64,000 bases of DNA, taken from contig NC_069367.1 in NCBI RefSeq assembly GCF_021730395.1, positions 4,152,501 through 4,216,500 of the forward strand, given 5' to 3'. The position numbers and the translations under genes are program-made. This DNA comes from Mercenaria mercenaria. Taxonomy: Eukaryota > Mollusca > Bivalvia > Venerida > Veneridae. The notes beneath the pieces are model-generated. The model was not told the DNA's origin. It was given only the letters and a program-made list of their open reading frames with translations, and made no database searches. Positions 19,666-31,735 of the stretch are shown here, one piece after another (the first letter of the stretch is position 1; each line of letters opens with the position of its first letter).

Positions 19666-21035
19666 AAATCATCTTACTAAATTAGAGCGCTAATTAGTGT
19701 TAATTGGCAGTAGCAACGCCTGAGAAAATCCGTATCACTGCTGATTATCGATTTTCTATAAATAGCCTAATTAACATGTGGTCATATTTTTGAGTGTTTC
19801 AAACGACAACGAGACAATACTGTCAAAAATTCGGTAACATTCTTAGATCATTAGGGTTGCTTTAATATAATATCTTATAATTTGATAGCTATGATTGACG
19901 AACATTTAAGTTTATTCTGACAAATTTGAAAATTGTTACAACTTGCTGGAAAAGCTCTAGTAGGTACAAACTGGTATTGTCTATGGACCGGAAATGTTCG
20001 GAAACTTTTCCGTTGAAATTCCGTTTCTATTTTTAGCCGATGTATATAATCTGTAGATATTGCTATTAGAAGTCATCGTTCTTTATCAAATACAGTCTTA
20101 TATTTCGAAAGTTATACATGTGACAATGCGGTTAGGAAACATGTTTGAATTGTCAGTCTGGATTCCCGGCTAGATTTCTACCTTTTCTACGTTATAAGCT
20201 ACGTGACCTCTAGGGCAGTACTATGCAATAGCTAATCAATGTCATCGCTCAGTTCAGGTGACATAAGGTCAATGTTTATTCACGTGATCATAAATTTGCA
20301 TATTTGTATTCATACACGTGGTTGTTTTAATTAAAACGTTGGCTTCAGTTTGTATTGATTTTAGTTGCCGAATTTACATTAAAAATGGTAATAAGGCATA
20401 TATTGTAGCATTGCATATTCTGCACGTTGTGTAGATAATTATTTCCCTGGAAAGCCTGGAACTATTTTTGGTTGTGTTGTTAGGATGGTCTTAAGAACTG
20501 ACAAGATTTCTCAAACAGAGTATTCTTTTTAACACTGGTGGCAGCAGCCACCAAAAAACTGAATGCACCACGTGAGAATAGGAGGGGATATTTTTCACTA
20601 AGCGCCACAATTAAGTCAAATTTATCTGTTGCTAAAGTGACCAAAAATGTATACAGGGAAGCAGGGATATTTCTAGTGAAGGCTGACTGCAGCTTTCTCC
20701 TTATATACTTTACATAACTAGTAACAAACTTATGTATTCTCGCTAAAATGATATTGTTACAATTTTCCAAAATAACATTTTATTAACAAATTTCCGGTCC
20801 CTGGCGGAATGTCCATGCGTTCTGACGTCGACGGCACATAGTAAATAACAGAAAGGTATGTCCAGTTGCAATATGGGATATTCATTTCAGTTTAAGTGTG
20901 TATATGCCATTGTTTTGCAGCGCTGGAAACTCATTTTCTTTTTTCATTTTTTGATATGTTTCCTAAACCCTTGACGTTAAAACTACAAATTGACATACTC
21001 ATGCCAATACCGTTTGCATACAACTAACAACAAAT
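19666..21035. other. Intergenic, no gene recognised
   Basis: Minus-strand 20770-20480 is open for 96 codons with a fairly balanced composition, but starts at TTG and shows no known domain; it is recorded among the rejected calls. Confidence 0.35.
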
Positions 21036-21107
21036 ACCGTAGTTCAACTCGGCGATATATGACCGTTTTGTGTCGATTCGCCGTAAAACCCAACTCACTC
21101 ACTCACT
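21036..21107 (+). mobile_element. SINE-like 3' tail with (ACTC)n
   Basis: The stretch ttcaactcggcgatatatga, gtgtcgattcgccgtaaaac and then ccaactcactcactcactg has the look of the conserved 3' segment and simple-repeat tail of a molluscan retroposon. No promoter-bearing head is visible upstream, so it would be 5'-truncated. Confidence 0.35.
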
Positions 21108-21372
21108 GATTTCACAAACAAAGATCGAAGAACTGATTATCATGATATCTCATATACTTATTAAATGCCTTGTCGATCAGAATGCAAAATATTACTTCAG
21201 TTATACCGTTTTACATTTACCATAAAATTAATTATTGATAAAGTATGCTTTACCATTAATTTTCTTCTTATTCTGAATGTTAATATTCTTTCACAACTTT
21301 TAATGACAATGTGCTGCGTCCTTCCGACATAAGTTCCATAACTTTGTATTTTTTTTTGTTTTGTGTTTTCTT

Positions 21373-21572
21373 TTTTTCTTTGTTTTGGGTTTAACGCCGC
21401 TTTTTTAACAGTATTCCCGTCATGTAACGGCGGGCAGTTAACCTAACCAGTGTTCCTGGATTCTGTACCATTACAAACCTGTTCTCCGCAAGTAACTGCC
21501 AACTTCCCCACATGAATTATCAGAGGTAGAGGACGAATGATGTCAGACACAATGTCTTTTATCAAATCGTCA
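21373..21572 (-). mobile_element. tRNA-derived SINE, family 1, 5'-truncated copy
   Basis: Reverse complement of the body and tail of the 9723 copy: gggtttaacgccgc, acagtattcccgtcatgtaa, gttctccgcaagtaactgcc. It stops at atcaaatcg, where the tRNA-like head would begin, so the head is missing, as expected for incomplete reverse transcription. Confidence 0.8.
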
Positions 21573-24225
21573 CACCCTAACTTTGTATACTCTAAAATAC
21601 CACATTTCTTTTATCATATAGTACCACATTTCCTTATTCCTACGGTTTGTGTTTACATATAACCTTTATCCTCGTTTGATGAAAGAGAAAGATCCATCCC
21701 ATCGAGATTTTGTTGTTTGTTTCGTTAAGTATTTTAAAGTTCAACAACACCAACAGTACAAAAGGGAAGGATAGAGTAGTGTCCGTAAATTTAATGGATA
21801 TAGAGGCATGGGTGTCCAAACTCTCGTCCACCTCAGAGAATAAGTCATTCGCATCTATACTTACAGTAAATCATTCCTATGAAGTTTGATCGAAATAACT
21901 TCAAAACTATGGAAGAAGTTCGAATCGCAAATGGTAGGGATGTATAATTTTGCAACTGCCTGACTATAATAGTTACTTGAGTCAGATCGCTTAAGGAAAT
22001 AAGCTATGTCACTGGTCTTCAAGCCTAGAGCCGTTACCTCTAAAAAAGCAAAGAAAAAAAAGAGAGATGTCTGGTAAAATGTGATTAAGCCGCTAACCTA
22101 ATAAATTAAAATTCATTATACCCCTTGATTTTGCCCTTTATTTCGCAAGAAAGTAGGACAAAATATATTCATATACCTGCCATGTTTCTTGTACATGTAA
22201 AACATGTAAAATTATATTCTCATGATTATACACATTGCAGTATTGCACACGAAGTGCCGATCAATGCCTCATGAAGTGATCAGTGTTCATCAAGTGATTG
22301 TCGCCCCTGTGTCAGCTTCATTTTAGCTGTATTGTGGCAGATGGAGTGATTATCCCGCATTATAGGTTCAAAATTTTTGTTTACAATGTGGGTGCCACGT
22401 GTGTTGTCAACATACACACTGTGTTTAATTTTTCTTAGAACTGTGTTTATGAAATATTTACCAAAAGTTTAAATATTCTGGAAATTTGTTTTTTTTAAAA
22501 TCCATTGTTGATGATAACCACCCTTTATAGGTTCATGTGATATATTGGCATGCTTTTCGGAAGTTGGTTTATCAAAATCACCTTCTCTATATAACCGTGT
22601 TGAATTTAAGCAGGAGTAGACTGTCCCACATCTATTTCGTATCTAACCGCTGTACAATGTAGTTCAATGAGGAATAATTTACCACCTCTGACGTCATTAT
22701 CGCTGCAGACCGGAATATCTAGCATACTCTATTACCACCTTTGAGGCTGCCGATGACTTGATCACAAACTTACAAGTACTCATGCCTAGTAAGAAATAGT
22801 TGGACATTCTTTGAATACAAAATAATAGCGCAGTTATTTACTACGAATAACTATCGGCTGCATGCCTTTACTTAACATCTTTTTACTTTACATGGGGATT
22901 GAATGCATATCTGTATTACCAAATAGTAATATCATATTGATGAGATGGTTAGCCGAATCAGATCCTATATACGTATTTGGTTTCTAACTTTCTAACGTAC
23001 TAACATAAATCATCTTCCATAGCTACTGTACTATCAGTACTTTGATTTAACCGTGAAATTTATCTATCTATCATCCTTTATTGTCTAACCCTTCACTTTG
23101 TATTATGCATAACGTCTAAATGGACAGTTGCTTTATGTGTTTTGACATGAGATAAAAAGCCTGACAGAACTTTATGAATGTGTAATTTTATTTTCATCAT
23201 GCAAATGTACCTGCATAAAACATGTAATATTACATATAATATAAATACACAATTTATTTCAAACGGTTTTTAAATTCAGTTGCGACTAATATTGTACATG
23301 ACTTTAACATGTCTGGTTGATATTACACAATATTTGCCTTTGAGTAAGGTCGATATGGGTATTTATCGATCAGAAAAAGCGCGTAGCTCGAGGTTTATAT
23401 CTCTTTTTCTATCATATTGACCCGAACCTAAAAGACAACAGGTGTTTTATTATTAAATTCAACATTTTTAAGGATAAGTGAAAAACCAAATGCAAACATT
23501 TGAACAATGGATAAAGAAACAGAACATCACAGTAATGGCACATTTCTTAATGTCAATTCAATTGATGCTTGAAAGTTATTTATTGTAATAACTGTACTTT
23601 CTCTAGGAGTCACTGTCAAACCAACTACAAAACGAAACATCCATACGCGATTCTGTATTTCGTCTGCATCAGTGTTTTATCAGACAAGCGTCCAGAGTTT
23701 TTGACGTCAACATTTGCGATGACGTCGGCGTCCACTGATAAAATATTCGCGTATCGTTGTTGTTCAGTTCCCAATACATACATACATTTTCCAGTTTAAT
23801 ACACCACTGCATATTTACTTTTTAGATCAATTTAAAAAAAGGAATATTAAATCAAATTGAAACAAATTATGTTCCAGTTTCCGCTTCAAGTTTCGATATT
23901 TCTCTCACTAATCATTTTGTAACTATTGTCAGGAATATTCATTTTTATTGCGTCATTTACAGTGTAACTGATATTTATTTAAAAAAAAGTTTGTCTCCTG
24001 TGTTTTGCTTTCGCACCTTTCATTATTGTCATAAATTCTATTCTGTGTTGTTTTTCTTTTTTCTTTTTGTAGTTCAAGTTCAACATTTTATTTGAGTCTC
24101 TTCTTTGTGCACATTTATATAATACACGTGTATACATATAATATATAATATAACATTGTGCCACAAAGTCAATATATAAAGATTTGCAAAACACTATATG
24201 CATTGTTAAAAAAGAACAACAACAT
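21573..24225. other. Intergenic, no gene recognised
   Basis: AT-rich DNA; no frame with protein-like features on either strand and no repeat partner noticed. Confidence 0.4.
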
Positions 24226-24535
24226 TTTATAATATCTTACATTTTACCATTAAACTAAAATATCTATTTGCTATTAGAAACTATTGTGCTACAATATTTA
24301 CAGTAAAACCTTAAAACATCTGTCAAACCTATGGGTGGAGAATATTGTTTCTTAACTGTAACACCAAGTAACATTTTACATTTAATCTAAAATATATATT
24401 TTCTATTAAAACTTATTGTGTTACAATAGAATTTCAATGTTTTAAATATTTACAGTAAGACCATAAAACTTTTGTCAAACCTATGGGTAGAGAAAATCAT
24501 TTCTCAACTGTAACATCAAGTAACAGGTTTTGGCT
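24226..24535. repeat. Two diverged tandem copies of ~155 bp
   Basis: The order acattttaccattaaac, actattgtgctacaata, atttacagtaaaacc, gtcaaacctatgggt, ctcaactgtaacaccaagta appears twice with substitutions and a short insertion in the second copy. It lies at the 3' edge of the paralogous segment A. Confidence 0.6.
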
Positions 24536-24669
24536 CTACATTTTACCATATTGTTGTCGGAGAATAAAAACACTATTTTCTCATCATCTGTAAGGTTATG
24601 AAAATTGTGTTCAACTTTACAGCAGTAGATAAAATTATTGTCTTAAAATTGAGTAAGTATCATAATAAA

Positions 24670-25110
24670 ACATAACATAGAGGATAATTGTTGGTTTCGG
24701 TTTAATATCACGTTATAATTTCACCGAGTGGGCACCAAAAGTGATATTTTCACGAGTGGCGCAGCCACGAGTGAAAATAACAACTTTTGGTGTTCACGAG
24801 TGAAATTACCGTGATATTACATCGATACCAACAATTTTTCTGTTTATTTTATGTCTAAAACTCTACTTTTGTTGTGTTTATTTCAATAAAATGTCGAAAT
24901 TTGCGGGAAATTTTATCAGGAAGCATCGCAAAGATGACGTCATTTTAACGACGTCATCGTCATATTGTTTCCGGCTTTCAGTACGCTCGGTAAACTTTTT
25001 GACGTTAATCCGGGTATCAGATTTGATAATTTTCACTGAGTGGCCAGTGAGTTTATCAGGATATAATTCACCGTTATATTTCGATAAACCACCGAAAAAC
25101 ATAAAATAAA
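24670..25110. mobile_element. Foldback element in segment A only
   Basis: Palindromic core: cggtttaatatcacgttata, ttcaccgagtgggcacc, attttcacgagtggcgc, mirrored by gccacgagtgaaaata, ttcacgagtgaaattac and tgatattacatcgatac. The remainder to ~25110 has gacgtcattttaacgacgtc. It is absent from the matching place in segment B (between ~40222 and 40240), so it inserted after the duplication. It lies downstream of gene 3. Confidence 0.55.
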
Positions 25111-25541
25111 TGTGCTTCATTTTCTATTAATGTAATTATAGAATGAATACAACTCAAGTTTGCAACGCGTTTCGTATTTTAAAAAGACTTCTTCAGGCAA
25201 ACATACAATGTATACATACAAATATATGTATGACATAATGACGTCAGTTAACATGACATCATAATTTTCTACTGATGATATTTTTGTGTTACTTTGAACG
25301 TCATGTTTTAAATAAAACACTTCAATGAAACAGATATAAAATATAACATGTTTAACTGCATGTATTGTAAGGCTTTAATTTCTAAATAAAATATAATTTG
25401 AAGAGCCAACTATGTGGTTGAAAATGAAACATTACTTGATTCATTAAATGTGAACCCCATATAATAATAACACTAATTATAATCCCTCTACATGCAGTTA
25501 TTGTGTTTCTATGTATAAATTTATATGATAATATGATAAGC

Positions 25542-25951
25542 TTATGGATCTGGATTGATAAGAAAGCCACTAAATGACGACCAGTAAAGGTCAGTTCCAG
25601 TGCGACTGTAACACCAGACATATACACTGTCACCTTTCACTAGATGTAGTGTAGCTGCTGCTGTAGCTGTTCCCCAGCCGGCTGTTGCACGCGTACCGTC
25701 TATTTCACCCTGCAGAGAAAACATATAGACGTAAAAGGAACCATTCTTCCTAATGCGACAATCTATGCGATTATCACCACTACCATGTTCAATGATACTC
25801 GCTGTAAAACCGTATATTCCTGCATACGGACTCGTGAACTTTCCTGTTGATGTATCATAGACGGATCCTTCGTTCAGTTTCACTGTCGAGAATTTTAATA
25901 TTCCATTAGTTTGTCTATACGCATCCGATACTGTGAAAGCCGCTCTTTTGC
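25542..25951 (-). CDS. Gene 3, last exon (C1q domain)
   Basis: 410 bp from the acceptor tatacag at 25952 to the TAA at 25542. It encodes GKRAAFTVSD, then a domain ending SFSGFLINPDP. The exon has the same length as its counterpart in gene 4 and differs from the C1q domains of genes 1 and 2 by a shorter, cysteine-poor form. Confidence 0.87.
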
Positions 25952-28900
25952 CTGTATAAAGAGATATTAAATTGTAAAGACTAATATATATATATATATA
26001 TTCAAAAAGTTGACATATTAATGTTATAAAGATATATGTTTGCATGACGCTGTGTTTTTAAACTTAACATGCTATATCATATGCACCGAGATGCCTATGT
26101 TTATTTAATCACGGCCTTCGCAGTTTGCAAAATCGATTATACATATGTTAACAACAAAGATATATGTAAACAATACAGCTATAAATTTCTTATTTCTTCT
26201 GAATCATCCAGAATATATTTGATTTCTTAGATCTTTTTTTTTTTTCTGAGAACCAATCTTATGTCTATTTAATTAAATATGAGCCTTTAACAAATATCTC
26301 TGGAACGATATATTTTCAATGTCAACATATATAGAAGATATTTGATTATGTCAGGGTAAGAATGATATATCTTTCACTGATAGAACACAAAGCTGTAAGA
26401 TTGAAATATATTTCGGTCATACGTTTCTTTGTCGTGCTTTTTTCAATGGTTTTTACTAAATATTATTCATTTTGTATTTCTGTACCAGTGGAAAATGTCT
26501 TTTGTTAGTTTCACTGTGAAATAAACATATAAGTGTATATTTAACTTTAATATTTCAATAACTCACTAATATTTACAAAAAGCAACGATAAATTTTAAAT
26601 TCACTTTCAATAAATATATACATTTACTTAGAGACGCATGCTTCAAAACAAATGTTATCAGTTAAGAAAAGTATGGTAAATATATTTTTGAGGATTTTTG
26701 TTTATTTTGAAATATTTATACACATTCTTCAATTTTAATAGTTATATAATGCAAGTTTATAACCTAGCTGCAGACAAATACAGTCAAACCTGTGTTGAAG
26801 ACCACCTCTGAACAGAGACCACCTAGCTCTAAAGATCACATGTTTTGTTTCCCATTTTAACATTTACAGTGTATCTTAACCTGTGAATAAAGACCACCTT
26901 CCAATAAAGACCACATTTTGGCTCTCCCAATGGCGGTCTTTATAGACAGGTTTGACTTTGTCAGAGAATTTGACGAATAGCTTACAGCAAACTATAGATA
27001 CATTGAATACCTTTATTATGCTTATAAAGGTTGTGAGAGTAATGACAATTTACCTGTAGATAATGGCGAGCGTTAGATTTATCAGATATTGACAAACATG
27101 TCGCCATTTTAGGATCACATGCTTTTGCCATCGTTACGTGATGACAGTTGACAATATTCCAGCGTTGAAAAAGAATGAAAGATTGGGTTTAACGTAGCAT
27201 CGACACATTTTAGGTCATATGGCGACTTTCCAGCTTTGATGGTGGAGGCAGACTCCAGGTGCCTCTCCGCGCATTATTTCATCACGAGCGGGCACCTGGG
27301 TAGAACCACCGACCTTCCGTAAGCCAGCTGGATGGCTTCCTCACATGAAGAATTCAACGCCCCAAGTGAGGCTCGAACCCATATCGATGAAGGGCAAGTG
27401 ATTTGAAGTCAACGACCTTAATCACTCGGCCACGGAGGCTCCTCTCCAGCGTGGAGGTTGTACTTACTGTAGGCTTACAGGAAAGGCAATAGTACTTTAA
27501 CTGCTAGCAGCGGTAGCCTTTAATCCTTGTTAGGCTGAACACGATTGATTCGACCTTTGCTACCTGTGCAGAACATGATCAGCTTGAACATCCGTGCAGT
27601 CTGATCATGATCTCCACTGTTCGATATTTGGTCAATAACGCTTTGGAATGCAGTCCGTTTTTACAGTTAATGGTACTGGTCAAATTGAAAAAAGGACAAG
27701 TTCGTTATAGAAAATAAGCAGGGTACCAGTAATGGTATTTGCTTCTGCTGTGACAGAGGTATTAAGATTCACTGCCATTGGTCTGGCACTTCTACTGTCT
27801 GATAAATGCATAGGTCAGAGTTTTGAATTAAATGTTTCCTATTGTCAACAATAATGTATTAACATTATTTGGCGGCGGTATAATTTATAAATATGAAATA
27901 GTTCAAAACGTTTCAACCTTGTCTTGTTTCAAAATAAACAATTCGTGTTTCTAGTTGCTGAATTTCACCATTAGCTGTTTACAAGGTTTACATGTGATGG
28001 TCCGATATTTTATCTAGGCGTTTCTAAGAAATGTATCTTATTTCAAAGTACTTAATTATTTAAAAAAAAAAAAAAGAATTACATTAAGTAATGCTGACAG
28101 TTTTCTGTATTGGATAAGTTTAGAAGCTGTAGAGGCATAAACCTTATAAACATATTCGGTGTAGAATTCAAATGGTCCGCGATTCATGCTGTTTGATAGA
28201 AAAAATCGTCATGCGGTATTTGATTTAAAATGAATTATTAAAACGGCTTTACCTTGTCTTGATTCAACGTTCCCAATTCTTGTTGTCAGCTGCTGAATTT
28301 TACCATTATTTGTATTCAATGTTCTCGTGTGAAAGTCCGTTTTGTCTGTAAGCGTTTCTAAAAATATGAAATTTATTTCACAATTTTTATTTTTCATTTA
28401 ATAACAAGAATTACACTGCTTGGAATGAAAGACAATAACGTTTAAGTATTTAGATGCGGATGGATATTTTTTTTTACTATTTATGATATTGGATATATTG
28501 GAATATGCAGAATCCGAAACCTTATGAAGTAACTGAACTGCGTTAAAGTCTTGCCAATTCATACTTTGAAATAAAGCATTTTAGTGCTGGTGTATTTCAT
28601 GTCAAAATGAAAGACTCTAAAACGTCTTTACCTTGTCTTCTTTCAACGTTCACCATTCTTGTTTCTAGTTGCTGAACTTCACCATTAGTTGTTTCCAAAG
28701 TTCTCGTGTGACGGTCCGATTCTTTATCTACTTTCTCTTGAAGCGTTTCTAATAAAACACAAGATTTATTTCACGGTAGTTAAATAATACTTTTAAATGG
28801 AATTACATTAAGGCTAACCGTTTGAAATGTCAGACAGTAATGTTTAAGCATTAACATGCGGACGGATCATTTTGCCTTAGTATATTGGATAAGTTTACAA

Positions 28901-30719
28901 TTTGCAGAGGTCGAAACCTAATTAACATATTCGATGTAGTAACCAAATGCTGTTAATGAAAACAGTTTATGTCAGGCAGTATTTCATACAAAAATAACAT
29001 ACTGATACGTCTTTTACCTTGCCTTGTTTCAAGATTCGCAATTCTTGTGTTCAGCTCCTGATTTGCAACATTAGCTTCGTTAAAAGTTTTCCTATGACGG
29101 TCCGATTCTTTATTCATTTCCTCTCGAAGTGTTTCTATTTTTTGCTCAGAATCATTGACAAATGTTAAGATGTCTTTATTAAAATTGAAGAAAGTATTAT
29201 TCATATAACTTGAGTAATTATTCAGAACAACACTTACAGTTTTTTCAGTCTCTTTTAAAATCGTGTCAAATGAGGAAATTTGTAATTCTACCGAAGCATT
29301 CAATGTTGACATTTGTAATTTCATTTCGTTTGAGAAATTTGAGAGTTTCTCGTCATGCGCCCTTTTCATTCCACGTAAGTATATTTTCTCTGACGAAATC
29401 ATTTTGTGGACCTTAAGAGACTGCTTCATAACTTTGTCTTTTATAACATTTAAAGACGATTCTGATGCCTTAACGGCTTCCAGGTTATTTTCCGTTGCAA
29501 GACGTGTCATATCAGAGATAGCCTTTTCATTGTTCAAAGTTTTGTTTTCTAGTTTGTCTAACTTGTTGTTCAGATTTTGCATCTCATTTTCAATATTCGT
29601 TACTCCCTTAGTGTTATTTTCGATGTTCTTGACGATGTCTTCTGATTTTGTAATTCTGACAACCTGTTTTTCCATCTTGTTAGTGACTTCTTCCAAGTAC
29701 TTAATTTTGTTAGCTTGTTCTTTCATTGTGCTGGAGGTTTCTTCTAAACTCGCTATCCTGTTAGCCTGCTTTTCAATGTAGTTAGTTACTTCTTCTAAAT
29801 TTTCACTTTTGTTAGCTTGTTCTTTAATTGTGCTGAAGGCTTCTTGTAAACTCCTTATCAGGTCAACCTGCTTCTCCATCTTGTTAGTGACTTCTTCTAA
29901 AATTTCACTTTTGTTAGCTTGTTCTTTAATCGTGCTAAAGGTTTCTTCTAAACTCATTATCCTGTGAGCTTGTTTTTCGATCCGTTTGTTGGTTGCTTCT
30001 ATATGCTCAATTTTGTCAGCTTGGTTTTTAGTCGTGTTGAAGGCTTCTTCTAAACTCGTTATCCTGTCAGCCTGCTTTTCCATCCGTTTGGTGGTTTCTT
30101 CTAAAGTGGATAGTTTGACAGTTTGTTCTTTAATCTTGTTAATAGCTACTTGGAAACTAGCCATTTTGTCAGCCTGCTTTTCCATCCGTTTTGTGGTATC
30201 CACAAAAGTGGAGATTTTGTCAGCTTGTTCTTTAATCGTGCTGAAGGCTTCTTCTAGACTCGCTATCCTGTCAACCTGCTTTTCCATCCGTTTGGTGCTT
30301 TCTTCTAAAGTAGATATTTTGTCAGCTTGTTCTTTAATCGTGCTGAATGCTTCTTCTAAACTCGTTATTCTGTCAGCCTGTTTTTCCATCCGTTTGGTGC
30401 TTTCTTCTAAATTGGATATTGTTACAGTTTGGTCTTCAATCTTGTTTATAGCTTCTTGGAAATTGGCCATTTTGTCAGCCTGCTTTTCCATCTTGTTGGT
30501 GGCATCTTCTACATTTGTTATCCTGTCAGCGTGATTTCCCATATTGCGCACTGCCTCGTCAAACTCGAGCCTTAGTAGTTTATGTTCAAACATAACATCA
30601 TCCATTCTTCTAGAAAATATTTCATATAAAACGTCAGCATTTAATTCAATTGCGTTTCCCGGCATGAGGAATATGCAAGTAACGCATAAATACACTGATC
30701 GGATTTGTTTAACATCCAT
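25542..30719 (-). CDS. Secreted long-stalk coiled-coil C1q-domain protein, gene 3
   Basis: Join of 30719-29018, 28748-28632, 28357-28253 and 25951-25542, giving 777 residues. Signal peptide 1-23 (VYLCVTCIFLMPGNA). Residues ~35-560 are a long coiled coil containing about eight copies of a 34-residue repeat of the form xxKRMEKQADRITSLEEAFS followed by TIKEQADKISTLEE. Mini-exons add 39 and 35 residues of related stalk. The C1q domain covers ~645-777, with the signature F-x5-N-x4-Y-x6-F-x5-G-x-Y-x-F. All introns are phase 1, so any mini-exon can be skipped without breaking the frame. No collagen triplets. The product should be an extracellular oligomer with a C1q head on a long rod; this is known of C1q-like families, while the function here is inferred. 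Gene 4 is its paralog. A decayed extra mini-exon lies at 28023-27918. Confidence 0.82.
26779..26960. mobile_element. MITE in the gene 3 intron
   Basis: Ends are cagtcaaacctgt and acaggtttgactttg (inverted). Inside, gaagaccacctctgaacaga and aaagaccaccttccaataa are repeated pieces. Absent from the corresponding part of segment B. Non-coding miniature element, superfamily unknown. Confidence 0.6.
27169..27444 (-). mobile_element. tRNA-derived SINE, family 2, with target duplication
   Basis: On the minus strand: head cctccgtggccgagtgatta, B box gggttcgagcctcactt, body with cttcatgtgaggaagccatc, then gctacgttaaaccc and an A-rich tail. An 11-bp near-perfect target duplication (tccagcgttga at 27158, tccagcgtgga at 27445) frames it. 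The paralogous site in segment B near 48250 has no SINE, so it is an insertion specific to A. The 5' part matches the fragment at 2717-2826. Confidence 0.8.
27499..27735 (+). repeat. Dispersed repeat shared by segments A and B, copy A
   Basis: Contains gcggtagcctttaatccttg, gatcagcttgaacatccgtg and cagtctgatcatgatc. The matching copy in B lies at 48413-48645 and a distant inverted one at 61096-61270. Its presence at the same position in both segments dates it before the duplication. Confidence 0.6.
27918..28023 (-). pseudogene. Decayed 117-type mini-exon of gene 3
   Basis: It aligns with the 117-bp mini-exons: aaacgcctagataaaata, aactaatggtgaaattcagc, aactagaaacacgaat, gaaacaagacaag. It is 106 bp, which is not a multiple of three, has lost ~11 bp near its start and meets a stop (TAA) early in the inherited frame. 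The splice-site positions are still recognisable, although the donor is weakened to gttgaa. Inclusion would break the protein, so it is probably skipped. Confidence 0.65.
28253..28357 (-). CDS. Gene 3 mini-exon, 105-bp type
   Basis: Acceptor tttttag, donor caag|gtaaag. Encodes 35 residues ending LTTRIGNVESRQG. Phase 1 on both sides. It is the same type as 50066-50170 and 49287-49391 in gene 4. Confidence 0.75.
28632..28748 (-). CDS. Gene 3 mini-exon, 117-bp type
   Basis: Acceptor ttattag, donor caag|gtaaag. Encodes ETLQEKVDKESDRHTRTLE and continues to LETRMVNVERRQG, 39 residues with a heptad pattern. Phase 1 on both sides. It is similar to the last ~40 residues of exon 1, which points to exon duplication. 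Confidence 0.78.
29018..30719 (-). CDS. Gene 3, exon 1 (signal peptide and repeat coiled coil)
   Basis: 1702 bp: 567 codons plus the first base of the shared glycine codon. Donor gcaag|gtaaaag. Signal peptide, then a lead-in (LNADVLYEIFSRRMDDVM), about eight 34-residue repeats (residues ~60-370) and a non-repetitive coiled coil to ~540. Rich in K, E, N, S and T. It is the longest open frame in the window, and the opposite-strand frames over it are shadows. Confidence 0.85.
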
Positions 30720-30756
30720 GGTTGCTAAAAGCCTGTGTGGAGTGTTCAGAATCTAT

Positions 30757-30777
30757 TCGTGAAAGTGACTTCAGCTG
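30757..30777 (-). promoter_or_regulatory. Conserved 5' flank of gene 3
   Basis: gaaagtgacttcagctg is identical at the same distance upstream of gene 4 (51530-51551), inside less conserved DNA. It may be 5' UTR or a core promoter element; the sequence alone does not say which. Confidence 0.35.
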
Positions 30778-31544
30778 TGCGATGTTATGCATTATACTAA
30801 ACTTAGCAGCTAAAATGTACGGATGAAAGAGAGTGCCATTTAATCAATAAAATAAACTGGATGTCTTAAATTAACCTTCGACTTTGAATATAATATACTC
30901 ATTTATATCCTTAAAATAATATCGGTCCAATACTGTGGAAATTTTCGGCGAAAAGCAACAAAGTATTCTTTAATTCTGGCTATAATTAAGGACAGAAATC
31001 ATCAAATGGTTGATTCTCGCTGTCTGTATATTTTAATTTGTCTTTACATTCGCATACAATTTAATAGGATTTCGATATGAGTTGGCTCCGTTCTTAAAAC
31101 ATGTATATTTCAATTTGTTTTTATATTAAGGTTTATCCTCAGTCATGTATACATACAATGTTTGAGGGTTTCGATATGAGTTGACTGCGTTCTTGAAACA
31201 TGGCATTTCATATCTTATTTATCTGCGTAAAACATCAACGAATGGAGCAACTAGTAGCGAGGAAATGCTCTATATAAATGGTATGTTGCGCTACCCAAAT
31301 TACCTGTATTTTAGGAGAATTAGGAGAAGAAAGAAGTAAGAATAAACGACATTACAGAAAAGCCGCTTTCAAAGAACGCAACTACCAATATTTTTAACAC
31401 TTAATACTTCAAATTAGTATTATGACCATATCTTGACTTGAACTGGATAGTTGTTAATATAGTGTTGAGATAGGGTAATGAAGTTATTATAAACAGTACG
31501 TAATATGTAGGTTTAATGTCTTTTTTCAAAGTTACACTTACCCA

Positions 31545-31625
31545 GTGTTTCTGGATTTTGCACCAGTATCGGCCTACCAAAAATAACTGACCAATTCCCA
31601 AAATGAATCAGACGTGATGAGTATA
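31545..31625 (-). mobile_element. Diverged fragment of SINE family 1
   Basis: Reverse-complement similarity to the SINE body: cagtgtttctggattttgca, ccagtatcggcctacc, ataactgaccaattccc. Only ~80 bp remain and substitutions are many, so it is old. Confidence 0.45.
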
Positions 31626-31659
31626 ATCTGAGTAATCTTCGAGCACGAAAATCAACAGT

Positions 31660-31735
31660 GAAAATGCAGACTCGTTGATTGAGTCTGTTCTGAGCGTAAT
31701 GAATGCAAATCCTCGCCCTAGCACGCTAAGCAGTA
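31660..31735 (+). repeat. Dispersed hairpin family, copy
   Basis: A 7-bp perfect stem (cagactc 31667-31673 with gagtctg 31681-31687) is followed by a variable spacer and cgccctagcacgctaagcag. Family members: 33970, 54670, 55590 and, weakly, 18405. Confidence 0.5.

Noticed and set aside
20480-20770. 96-codon minus-strand frame with fairly protein-like composition
   Set aside because: Starts at TTG, has no identified family and no convincing splice sites. It could be a remnant of an element, but the evidence is too thin.
29263-30534. Long plus-strand frames over 29263-29781 and 29986-30534
   Set aside because: They are antisense to the coiled-coil exon of gene 3, show repetitive ILSACFSI-type peptides that mirror the sense repeats, and have no domain or splice support.
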